In this document: piece after piece, positions 12,455-19,856 of the stretch | How positions within the stretch are numbered: the first letter of the stretch is position 1 | Layout: each line of letters starts with the position of its first letter | Assembly: GCA_052034115.1 (NCBI GenBank) | Contig: JBPOIZ010000074.1 | Location: forward strand, 1 to 20,364 | Direction: 5' to 3' | Length of the DNA: 20,364 bases | From: Lutibacillus sp052034115 | Lineage (GTDB): Bacteria; Actinomycetota; Actinomycetes; Actinomycetales; Dermatophilaceae | Made by a program: the position numbers and the translations under genes | Notes under the pieces: generated by a model | The model's input: only the letters and a program-made list of their open reading frames with translations | Databases searched by the model: none | Told to the model about the DNA's origin: nothing

Positions 12455-13279
12455 GTGCCCCGATGGATTCACGTCAGTGCCCTGGCAACGGTGCTGCTCG
12501 TGGCCGGTTGCACCGCCTGGGACGGCCGGGTGGTCAGCACGCCGACACCGAGCCGGTCGAGCAGCTCGGCCCCAGCCGGGGTGCCGACCCCTGCCGTGCC
12601 ACGTCCGCCGAAAGGCACGACGACGCCCGACCCGTGTCGCCCGGGGTCGATCACGGTGCCGAAGCAGCCGCCCGGACCCGCCGTCGTCCCGTCGGCCACC
12701 GATGCCCGTCGGCTTCTCGGCGAGCTCGTCACGGCCCGACGCGGTTCGGGCGCGACGTACTGCCGGTCGGCGTTCGGGCCGCCGGAGTGGCTCGATCTGG
12801 ACCGCAACGGCTGCACGTCCCGGCAGGACACCCTCGTCGGCCAGGCGGTCACGGTGCGCACCGGCCGGATCCGATCACACGGCTCGACGTGCGAGGAGGC
12901 CCTCTCGGGCAGGTGGCGGGACGCCTACACCGGCCAACTCGTCGCGGCGGCCGACCTGAAGGACTCCACGCAAGCCCAATTGGTGCAGGTCGATCACCTC
13001 GTCTCCCTCTACGAGGCGTGGGTCTCGGGTGCCGCCGCCTGGTCCCCGCAGCGCCGGATCGCCTTCGCGCATGACGTCCGCCGCCCCGAGCTGTGGGCTG
13101 TCTCCGCGGCGACCAACCTCGCCAAGGCCCACCGAGGCGCCGACTCATGGGCCCCGAAGACCCCCGCGCTGCGCTGCCGGTTCGGGCGTTCGTATGTCGC
13201 CGTCAAGGCTGCCTACGACCTCACGGTGACCGCCACCGAACGCGAGGCGCTCGCCGGGATGCTGGCCGACTGCCCCTAG
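12455..13279 (+). CDS. Secreted HNH-type (DUF1524-like) nuclease, predicted lipoprotein
   Basis: The product has 274 residues from GTG 12455. A short N terminus with a hydrophobic stretch leads to a lipobox LVAGC, with lipidation at C19, then a Ser/Thr/Pro-rich linker (about 27-80). The C-terminal domain (about 82-274) resembles secreted actinobacterial HNH proteins of the DUF1524 group: VQVDHLVSLYEAW with D180 and H181, W196-SPQRRIAFAHD, and SAATNLAKAHRGADSWAPK with N221. Family members are metal-dependent nucleases; cell-surface DNA or RNA degradation is a reasonable guess. Six cysteines in the exported domain could form disulfides. It is divergent from rpsO and ends 24 bp before the fds operon, with its stop inside a dyad of that promoter. 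Confidence 0.82.
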   Translation: MPRWIHVSALATVLLVAGCTAWDGRVVSTPTPSRSSSSAPAGVPTPAVPRPPKGTTTPDPCRPGSITVPKQPPGPAVVPSATDARRLLGELVTARRGSGATYCRSAFGPPEWLDLDRNGCTSRQDTLVGQAVTVRTGRIRSHGSTCEEALSGRWRDAYTGQLVAAADLKDSTQAQLVQVDHLVSLYEAWVSGAAAWSPQRRIAFAHDVRRPELWAVSAATNLAKAHRGADSWAPKTPALRCRFGRSYVAVKAAYDLTVTATEREALAGMLADCP

Positions 13280-13293
13280 ACCGGCGCGTCTAG
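13276..13293. promoter_or_regulatory. Perfect dyad overlapping the fds promoter, operator candidate
   Basis: CTAGAC (13276-13281) and GTCTAG (13288-13293) are perfect inverted arms separated by CGGCGC. The left arm contains the stop codon of the lipoprotein gene and the right arm overlaps the -10 element of the formate dehydrogenase operon. The position suits a repressor site. CTAG is usually rare in bacterial DNA, which makes two copies here more notable. Confidence 0.45.
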
Positions 13294-13296
13294 ACT
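13291..13296 (+). promoter_or_regulatory. fds operon -10 element (TAGACT), leaderless type
   Basis: TAGACT fits TANNNT and ends 7 nt before ATG 13304. There is no Shine-Dalgarno sequence in the 24-bp gap. It overlaps the right arm of the dyad at 13276-13293. Confidence 0.5.
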
Positions 13297-13303
13297 GCGA
13301 TTC

Positions 13304-15373
13304 ATGTCACAACGGCTTGTGCAGGTGCGCGCCATCGCCGAGGAGCGCCGGCACCTGTCCGGGCCGCTGCTGCCGATCCTCCATGCGGTCGTGGAGGAGC
13401 TCGGCTACGTCGCCGATGACGACATCGCCGTGCTCGCCCACGTCCTCAACCTCTCCCGGGCCGAGGTCCTCGGCGTCATCTCGTTCTACGCCGACTTCCG
13501 GCGCACGCCACCGGCCGAGCACCGCATCGACGTCTGCCGTGGCGAGGCGTGCCAATCGGTCGGCGGCGACGCCGTCCTGGCAGCGACGCAACACCGGTAT
13601 GCCGGCCGCAACGACGTCGAGGTCGGAACCGTCTTCTGCCTCGGCCTGTGCGCGGCGGGTCCCAGCGCCATGGTCGACGGGCGACCCATCACGGACGTCG
13701 ACGCTGAGGCCGGGGTCGTCTCGGCGGTCTCGGCGGTGGCCTCGGCCCCCCCGGCGGCCCCCGCCGCCCCCGCCGTCCCACCGTCCGACGGGTCGATCGG
13801 GCTGGTCGCGGCGCCGGTCGCCCAGCCAGCAGGCGCCGACCCCCAGCGGCACATCACGGCCTACGTGCCGGCTGACTCCTTTGCCGTGGCCCGCGGAGCG
13901 GACGCGGTCGCGGCGGCCCTCGCGCAGCACCCGGAGGTCAGTGTCGTGCGCACCGGGTCGCGGGGTATGGCGTGGCTCGAACCGCTCGTCGAGATCGATC
14001 GGGGCAACGGCCGGGTCGGCTACGGCGCGACGGCACCGCAGGACGTACCGGCGATCCTGGCCGGTGCTCACCCCGACCTGGGTCCGATGGCGGATCACCC
14101 CTGGCTGCGCTCGCAGCACCGGGTGACCTTCGCCCGCGTCGGGGTCGTCGACCCGGGCTCGTTGTCCGACTACCGCGAGCACGGTGGGCTGCGCGGGCTC
14201 GCCCGGGCCCTGACGCTCGACCCCGGGCAGGTCTGTGCCGAGGTGGTCGCCGCAGGGCTACGCGGCCGCGGCGGGGCGGGGTTCCCGACCGGGGTGAAAT
14301 GGCAGACCGTCCTGTCGGCGGCGAGCGACGTGAAGTACGTCTGCGCCAACGCCGACGAGGGCGACTCGGGCACCTATGCCGACCGCATGCTCATCGAGGG
14401 CGACCCGTTCGCGCTCATCGAGGGCATGCTCATCGCTGGGCACGCGGTCGACGCGCAGCACGGGTTCGTCTACGTGCGCTCCGAATACCCCCGCGCGATC
14501 GAGGTCCTGAGGCACGCCATTGCCGTCGCCGAGGGCGACGGGCTGCTCGGCCCGGACGGGCTCGGTCCCGGCCGCCCGTTCGTCATCGACGTCCGCGTGG
14601 GCGCGGGGGCCTACATCTGCGGCGAGGAGACCTCGATGCTAGAGAGCATCGAGGGTCGCCGCGGCGAGGTGCGGGCCAAGCCGCCGATCCCGGCGCTCTC
14701 GGGCCTGTTCGGCCAGCCGACCGTGGTCAACAACGTCATCACCTTGGCGACCGTCCCGGCGCTGCTCACCGAGGGCGGCGCCACGGCATACGCCGCGTTG
14801 GGCTCGGGTCGCTCGCGCGGCACGTCGGTCTTCCAGCTCGGCGGCAACGTCTCCACCGGCGGAATCGTCGAGGTGCCGTTCGGGCTGACCTTGCGCGAGC
14901 TCGTCGAAGGGTACGGCGGGGGCACCCGGACCGGGCGAGCGCTCAAAGCCGTCCAGGTCGGCGGCCCGCTGGGCGCATATCTGCCCGCGGCGGCCCTCGA
15001 TGTCCCCATGGACTACGAGGAGCTCGCCGCCGCCGGGGGGCTGCTCGGTCACGGCGGCATCGTCGTCTACGACGACACCGCGGACATGGGTGCCATGGCC
15101 CGGTTCGCCATGGAGTTCTGCGCCGCCGAGTCCTGCGGCAAGTGCACCCCCTGCCGCATCGGCAGCACCCGCGGGGTGGAGGTCATCGACCGGATCCGCC
15201 ACGGCGTGAACCCCACTGCCGATCTGGCCCTGCTCGAGGACCTGTGCGAGACCATGACGAAGGGCTCACTCTGCGCCATGGGCGGGCTCACCCCCCTGCC
15301 GGTGCGCAGCTGCCTGCAGCACTTCCCGGAGGACTTCGGGCTCGAACCGGCCGCACAGGAGGTCGCGCCATGA
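13304..15373 (+). CDS. fdsB: NAD-dependent formate dehydrogenase, fused gamma-beta (NuoE-NuoF-like) subunit
   Basis: This 689-residue protein joins two subunits that are separate (FdsG and FdsB) in Rhodobacter and Cupriavidus. Residues 1-135 are NuoE/FdsG-like, with [2Fe-2S] ligands C78, C83, C112 and C116. An Ala/Pro linker (about 146-180) follows. The rest is NuoF/FdsB-like: a thioredoxin-like part (about 185-255), the FMN site GRGGAGFPTG (321-330), the NADH site GAGAYICGEETS (433-444) and a [4Fe-4S] cluster at C611, C614, C617 and C657. It passes electrons from FdsA to NAD+ in the cytosol. The stop overlaps the fdsA start as ATGA. The symbol covers only the FdsB half; fdhB is also used. 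A hydrogenase diaphorase is ruled out by the fdsA partner. Confidence 0.92.
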   Translation: MSQRLVQVRAIAEERRHLSGPLLPILHAVVEELGYVADDDIAVLAHVLNLSRAEVLGVISFYADFRRTPPAEHRIDVCRGEACQSVGGDAVLAATQHRYAGRNDVEVGTVFCLGLCAAGPSAMVDGRPITDVDAEAGVVSAVSAVASAPPAAPAAPAVPPSDGSIGLVAAPVAQPAGADPQRHITAYVPADSFAVARGADAVAAALAQHPEVSVVRTGSRGMAWLEPLVEIDRGNGRVGYGATAPQDVPAILAGAHPDLGPMADHPWLRSQHRVTFARVGVVDPGSLSDYREHGGLRGLARALTLDPGQVCAEVVAAGLRGRGGAGFPTGVKWQTVLSAASDVKYVCANADEGDSGTYADRMLIEGDPFALIEGMLIAGHAVDAQHGFVYVRSEYPRAIEVLRHAIAVAEGDGLLGPDGLGPGRPFVIDVRVGAGAYICGEETSMLESIEGRRGEVRAKPPIPALSGLFGQPTVVNNVITLATVPALLTEGGATAYAALGSGRSRGTSVFQLGGNVSTGGIVEVPFGLTLRELVEGYGGGTRTGRALKAVQVGGPLGAYLPAAALDVPMDYEELAAAGGLLGHGGIVVYDDTADMGAMARFAMEFCAAESCGKCTPCRIGSTRGVEVIDRIRHGVNPTADLALLEDLCETMTKGSLCAMGGLTPLPVRSCLQHFPEDFGLEPAAQEVAP

Positions 15374-18159
15374 CCATCGCCCCAGAACGGGACCTCGGCA
15401 CCCCTGCCCCGGTGGACGACGCACCGGTCGTCGACGTGACGATCGACGGCCAATCCGTGACGGTTCCGATCGGGACATCGGTGCTGCGGGCGGCCGCGCT
15501 GGCCGGGGTGGAGATCCCCCGGCTGTGTGCCACCGACAGCCTCGCTGCTTTCGGTTCGTGTCGCCTGTGTCTGGTGCAGATCGAGGGGGGTCGAGGCACC
15601 CCCGCGTCGTGCACCACCCCGTGCGCCGACGGCATGGTCGTCGACACCCGCACCGACCAGGTGCAACGACTGCGGCGGGGCGTCCTCGAGCTCTACCTCT
15701 CCGACCACCCCCAGGACTGCGCCGGCTGCGCCCGCGGGTCGTGCGACATACAGCGGCTGGCTCATGACCTCGGCGTCGATGTCGTCCGCTACGGCCAAGC
15801 GGGTGCCTCCCATGTCACCGATGCCCCGGACCAGTCGAACCCCTACTTCGCCTACGACCCGGCCTCCTGCATCGTGTGCTCGCGGTGCGTCCGCGCGTGT
15901 TCCGAGATCCAAGGCACCTTCGCCTTGACCGTCGCCGGCCGGGGCTTCGACTCGCGGATCACACCCGGCGGCACCGACTTCCTCGGCTCGGAGTGCGTCT
16001 CCTGCGGCGCGTGCGTCCAGGCGTGTCCCACCTCGGCGTTGGAGGAGAAGTCCCTCGTCGAGCTCGGTATGCCGAGCCGGTCGGTCGAGACGACCTGCGC
16101 CTACTGCGGCGTCGGCTGTTCGTTCCGAGCCGAGGTGCGCGACGGCGACGACGGGAGCGTGGACGTCGTGCGGATGGTGCCGCTGCGCTCCGGAGGGGCC
16201 AACGAGGGCCATTCGTGCGTCAAGGGGCGCTTTGCCTTCGGATATGCCGACCACCGCGACCGCCAGCTCCAACCCATGGTGCGCGACTCCATCGACGACC
16301 CGTGGACGGTGGTCAGTTGGGATGACGCCATCGCCACGGTGGCCGCCGGCTTCCGCACCATCCAGCAACGACACGGAGTCGGCGCGATCGGCGCCATCTC
16401 GTCCTCGCGCTGCACCAACGAGGAGGTCTACGTCGTCCAGAAGATGGTCCGGGCGGCGTTCGGCAACAACAACGTCGACACGTGCGCCCGAGTGTGCCAC
16501 TCCCCCACCGGTTACGGCCTGAGCCAGACCTTCGGCACGTCCGCGGGCACCCAGGACTTCGCCTCGGTGGCCCAGGCCGACGTCGTCCTCCTCATCGGAG
16601 CCAACCCCACCGACGCCCACCCGGTCTTCGCCTCCCGCTTGAAGCGACGGCTGCGGCAGGGTGCAGCGATCATCGTGGCGGACCCGCGCCGGATCGAGCT
16701 GGTGCGCTCCCCGCACATCGAAGCCGCCTACCACTTGCCCGTCCGTCCCGGCACGAACGTCGCTCTCGTCAACGCGATGGCCCACGTCGTCGTCACCGAA
16801 GGGCTGGCCGACCAGGCCTTCCTCCGGGACCGGTGCGAGGACGTCGATGCGTTCCTCACCTTCATCGCCGACCCCGCTCATTCCCCGGAGGCCGTGCAGG
16901 ACGAGACCGGCATACCGGCTGGCGACCTGCGCGCGGCCGCCCGGCTCTACGCAGGCGCAGCCAACGCGGCCATCTACTACGGCCTGGGCGTCACCGAGCA
17001 CAGCCAGGGCTCGACGATGGTCATGGGGATGGCCAACCTGGCGATGCTCACCGGGAACATCGGCCGACCGGGGGTCGGGGTCAACCCGCTGCGGGGTCAG
17101 AACAACGTCCAGGGGTCCTGCGACATGGGCTCGTTCCCCCACGAGTTGCCGGGCTACCGGCATGTGTCCCTCGATGACGTCCGCGGCATCTACGAGAACC
17201 TGTGGGGAGTGCGGATCCAGCCCGTGCCCGGGCTGCGGATCCCCAACATGTTCGACGCCGCAGTCGGCGGCTCGTTCCGCGGCCTCTATGTCCAGGGTGA
17301 GGACATCGCCCAGTCCGACCCCAACACCGCACACGTCGAGGCTGCCTTGCGCGCCATGGACCTGGTGGTCGTTCAGGACCTCTTCCTCAACGAGACCGCC
17401 CGGTTCGCGCATGTCTTCTTGCCCGGCACCTCGTTCCTGGAGAAGGACGGCACCTTCACCAACGCCGAGCGGCGGCTCAACCGGGTGCGCCCGATCATGC
17501 CGAGCCGGGTCGGTAAGGACGAGTGGCGGGTGGTCTGCGAGGTCGCCACGGCGATGGGCTATCCCATGTCGTATGACGGGCCGGCGCAGATTATGGCCGA
17601 GATCGCTGCGACGACACCGACCTTCGCCGGGGTCTCGCACGCCCGGCTGGACGAGGAGGGGTCGATGCAGTGGCCGGTCAACGACCGGGCACCGCAGGGC
17701 ACCCCGATCATGCATGTCGATGGCTTCGTGCGCGGCCGTGGACGCCTCGTCCAGACCGTCTACGTCCCGACGACCGAGCGGGCCACCCGCCGGTTCCCGC
17801 TCGTCCTGACGACCGGCCGGATCCTGAGCCAGTACAACGTCGGGGCGCAGACGCGGCGGACGGCCAACTCCCTGTGGCACCCGAGCGATGTCCTGGAGAT
17901 CCACCCCAGCGATGCCGAGCTGCGCGGAATTGCCACCGGGGACTCGGTCGAGTTGTCCTCCCGGGTCGGCACGACGACGTTGCCCGCACTGGTCAGTGAC
18001 CGCATGCCCCCTGGGGTGGTCTACACAACCTTCCACCACCCGGTCACGGGGGCGAACGTCGTGACGACGGACAACTCGGACTGGGCGACGAACTGCCCTG
18101 AGTACAAGGTGACCGCAGTGCAGGTGACCGTCGCGACGGCCCGGATGGGTGCGTCATGA
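15370..18159 (+). CDS. fdsA: NAD-dependent formate dehydrogenase alpha subunit (molybdenum, Cys type)
   Basis: FdsA oxidises formate to CO2 at a bis-MGD molybdenum centre. The product has 929 residues. The N-terminal NuoG-like part has a [2Fe-2S] set (C53, C64, C67, C81), a His/Cys cluster (H113, C117, C120, C125) and two ferredoxin clusters (C167/170/173/177 and C209/212/215/219). The molybdopterin part begins with a [4Fe-4S] set C243, C246, C250 and C283. The active site is CARVCHSPTGYGL, with C376 as molybdenum ligand and H377 beside it; the codon is TGC, so this is not a selenoprotein. The motif is as in Rhodobacter FdsA. It overlaps fdsB by ATGA and fdsD by ATGA. The sulfurtransferase FdhD/FdsC and cofactor genes are not in the window. 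Confidence 0.95.
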   Translation: MTIAPERDLGTPAPVDDAPVVDVTIDGQSVTVPIGTSVLRAAALAGVEIPRLCATDSLAAFGSCRLCLVQIEGGRGTPASCTTPCADGMVVDTRTDQVQRLRRGVLELYLSDHPQDCAGCARGSCDIQRLAHDLGVDVVRYGQAGASHVTDAPDQSNPYFAYDPASCIVCSRCVRACSEIQGTFALTVAGRGFDSRITPGGTDFLGSECVSCGACVQACPTSALEEKSLVELGMPSRSVETTCAYCGVGCSFRAEVRDGDDGSVDVVRMVPLRSGGANEGHSCVKGRFAFGYADHRDRQLQPMVRDSIDDPWTVVSWDDAIATVAAGFRTIQQRHGVGAIGAISSSRCTNEEVYVVQKMVRAAFGNNNVDTCARVCHSPTGYGLSQTFGTSAGTQDFASVAQADVVLLIGANPTDAHPVFASRLKRRLRQGAAIIVADPRRIELVRSPHIEAAYHLPVRPGTNVALVNAMAHVVVTEGLADQAFLRDRCEDVDAFLTFIADPAHSPEAVQDETGIPAGDLRAAARLYAGAANAAIYYGLGVTEHSQGSTMVMGMANLAMLTGNIGRPGVGVNPLRGQNNVQGSCDMGSFPHELPGYRHVSLDDVRGIYENLWGVRIQPVPGLRIPNMFDAAVGGSFRGLYVQGEDIAQSDPNTAHVEAALRAMDLVVVQDLFLNETARFAHVFLPGTSFLEKDGTFTNAERRLNRVRPIMPSRVGKDEWRVVCEVATAMGYPMSYDGPAQIMAEIAATTPTFAGVSHARLDEEGSMQWPVNDRAPQGTPIMHVDGFVRGRGRLVQTVYVPTTERATRRFPLVLTTGRILSQYNVGAQTRRTANSLWHPSDVLEIHPSDAELRGIATGDSVELSSRVGTTTLPALVSDRMPPGVVYTTFHHPVTGANVVTTDNSDWATNCPEYKVTAVQVTVATARMGAS

Positions 18160-18419
18160 CGGGTGCGGCCAGGCACTCCTCGCCCGTCATCCGCAAGGGC
18201 CACGACATCGTCCGACAGTTCGCCCATCTCGACGAGGACACTGCGGCGACCGAGATCGGCACGCACCTGCAGAAGTTCTGGGAGCCGCGGATGCGCGACG
18301 AGCTGCTCGCGCTCATCAGGCGCGGCGACGTCGCCCTCGAGCCGCTGCTCGTGCGGGCCGCAGCGCACCTCATCGACGGGGTGACCGCCGAACAGGAGCT
18401 GGCCGAGCCGAGCGGCTGA
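18156..18419 (+). CDS. fdsD: Formate dehydrogenase delta subunit FdsD
   Basis: FdsD is a small accessory subunit found with soluble NAD-dependent formate dehydrogenases, thought to stabilise or help assemble FdsA. The product has 87 residues. The pattern IRKGHDIVRQFAHLD and EIGTHLQKFWEPRMRDELLALI matches the family (NADH-dependent formate dehydrogenase delta subunit). The start ATG overlaps the fdsA stop by 4 bp. It ends 17 bp from the convergent lpdA stop. This gene's presence supports the reading of the operon as formate dehydrogenase rather than complex I or a hydrogenase. Confidence 0.9.
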   Translation: MTGAARHSSPVIRKGHDIVRQFAHLDEDTAATEIGTHLQKFWEPRMRDELLALIRRGDVALEPLLVRAAAHLIDGVTAEQELAEPSG

Positions 18420-18440
18420 GCCCTCCGAGCGACGGGTCAG
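18416..18440. terminator. Weak bidirectional hairpin between fdsD and lpdA
   Basis: CTGA and CCC (18416-18423, with G18420 unpaired) can pair with GGG-TCAG (18434-18440) around a 10-nt loop. The arms contain the stop codons of both convergent genes. No T tract is present on either side. The 17-bp gap offers no better candidate. Confidence 0.25.
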
Positions 18441-19834
18441 AGGTTGATCATGTGCCCGGCGAGGCCGTGCAGGGCTTCCTTGACCGCCTCGCCAAGGGTC
18501 GGGTGAGCAAAGACGACGCGCGACAGTTCGTCGGCGGTCAGGTCCCACGTCTGAGCGGCATTGAGCACCGGCAGGAGCTCGGTGACGTCCGGGCCGATCA
18601 GGTGGGCACCGAGGATCTCGTGGTGCTCGGCGTCGGCCACGATCTTGACGAAACCGACGGCGTGGCCCAGGCCCTGGGCTTTGCCGTTGGCCGAGAACGG
18701 GAAGGTCGCGACCTTCACCTGATGACCAGCCTCCTTGGCCTGAGCCTCGGACAGCCCCATCGAGCCGATCTGCGGCTGGCAGTAGGTCGCGCGAGGGATG
18801 AATCGCATGTCGATCTCCATCGTCTCGACCCCGGCGATGGTCTCGGCGGCGACGATCCCCATGGCCTCGGCCACGTGGGCGAGCATCATCTTGGCGGTGA
18901 CGTCACCGATGGCGTAGACGCCAGGCACCGACGTGCGGCACCGGCCGTCGACCGCGATGGCCCCTCGCTCGGTCAAGGAGACCCCGACGGCGTGCAGGCC
19001 GTAACCCTGGGTCCGGGGTGCGAAGCCGATGGCGGACAGGAGCCGGTCGGCCTCCAGCACGGTCGGCTCGCCGCCCGCGGCGGGGGTGACCGTGACACGG
19101 ACCCCGGAGCCGGTGTCCTCGACCGCCTCGACCTTGGTCGACAGCAGCACCTTGACGCCGAGCTTCTTGTAGTGCTTGAGCAGTTCCTTGGACACATCGG
19201 CGTCCTCGGTGGGGACCATGCGGTCCAGGAACTCGACGATGGTCACCTCGACACCGAAGTTCTTCATGACGTAGGCGAACTCCACGCCGATGGCGCCGGA
19301 GCCGGCGATGATGATGGAACCAGGCAGGTTCGGGTCGAGGATCTGCTCCTCGTAGGTGACGACGTTCGGCGACACCGTCACGCCGGGCAGCATGCGGGTG
19401 GTCGACCCGGTGGCGATGATGAGGCTGTCGAAGCTGAGCATCTGGCTCTCGCCGTCGGCACCGCGCACGGTCATCGTCGTCGGCGACGTGAGGGTCCCCC
19501 ACCCGTTGATCTCGGTGATCTTGTTCTTCTTCATCAGGTAGTGGACGCCCTTGACGATGTTCGCCGACACCTGGCGGGAGCGCGCATGCGTGGGGCCGTA
19601 GGTCAGGTGCGCATCCCCCTCGATGCCGAACGTCGCCTTCTCGTGGGTGAGCAGGTGGGCGATCTCCGCGTTCTTCAGCAGCGCTTTGCTCGGGATGCAC
19701 CCGACGTTGAGACAGACCCCACCCCAGTATTTCTCCTCGACGACGGCGGTCCGCAGGCCGAGTTGGGCACACCGGATCGCTGCGACATACCCACCGGGCC
19801 CGGCACCGAGAACTACGACGTCGAAGTCAGCCAT
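18437..19834 (-). CDS. lpdA: Dihydrolipoyl dehydrogenase (E3)
   Basis: Lpd reoxidises dihydrolipoamide with NAD+ as the E3 part of 2-oxoacid dehydrogenase complexes and, in actinobacteria, of peroxidase systems. From ATG 19834 the product has 465 residues. The FAD motif GAGPGG is at 10-15, the redox disulfide C41/C46 is in GGVCLNVGCIPSK, the NAD site GSGAIGVEFAYV is mid-protein, a second FAD motif YAIGDVT is present, and AHPTLGEAVKEA gives the C-terminal His-Glu active pair. The frame opens at GTG 19840, but TAGGCT exactly 6 nt before the ATG supports 19834. It follows the gamma-carbonic anhydrase-like gene by 22 bp. The gene is not next to E1 or E2 genes. Confidence 0.95.
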   Translation of the reverse strand: MADFDVVVLGAGPGGYVAAIRCAQLGLRTAVVEEKYWGGVCLNVGCIPSKALLKNAEIAHLLTHEKATFGIEGDAHLTYGPTHARSRQVSANIVKGVHYLMKKNKITEINGWGTLTSPTTMTVRGADGESQMLSFDSLIIATGSTTRMLPGVTVSPNVVTYEEQILDPNLPGSIIIAGSGAIGVEFAYVMKNFGVEVTIVEFLDRMVPTEDADVSKELLKHYKKLGVKVLLSTKVEAVEDTGSGVRVTVTPAAGGEPTVLEADRLLSAIGFAPRTQGYGLHAVGVSLTERGAIAVDGRCRTSVPGVYAIGDVTAKMMLAHVAEAMGIVAAETIAGVETMEIDMRFIPRATYCQPQIGSMGLSEAQAKEAGHQVKVATFPFSANGKAQGLGHAVGFVKIVADAEHHEILGAHLIGPDVTELLPVLNAAQTWDLTADELSRVVFAHPTLGEAVKEALHGLAGHMINL

Positions 19835-19840
19835 GGGCAC

Positions 19841-19846
19841 AGCCTA
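19841..19846 (-). promoter_or_regulatory. lpdA -10 element (TAGGCT), leaderless type
   Basis: On the minus strand TAGGCT matches TANNNT and ends 6 nt before ATG 19834, with no ribosome binding site. It lies in the 22-bp gap after the upstream gene, so lpdA probably has its own start of transcription. Confidence 0.5.
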
Positions 19847-19856
19847 AGCGGTCGGT

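Noticed and set aside
13972..15369. In-frame upstream extension of fdsA through the FdsB region
   Set aside because: The extension is a frame-shifted, arginine-rich translation of the fused FdsG-FdsB gene. The ATGA junction at 15370 gives the family N terminus.
16495..16497. Possible selenocysteine in formate dehydrogenase
   Set aside because: The active-site codon is TGC (cysteine), not TGA, and the flanking motif is the Cys form.
15067..18039. Open frame of about 990 codons on the - strand across fdsA
   Set aside because: Antisense shadow of a clear molybdoenzyme gene; no domain and biased composition.
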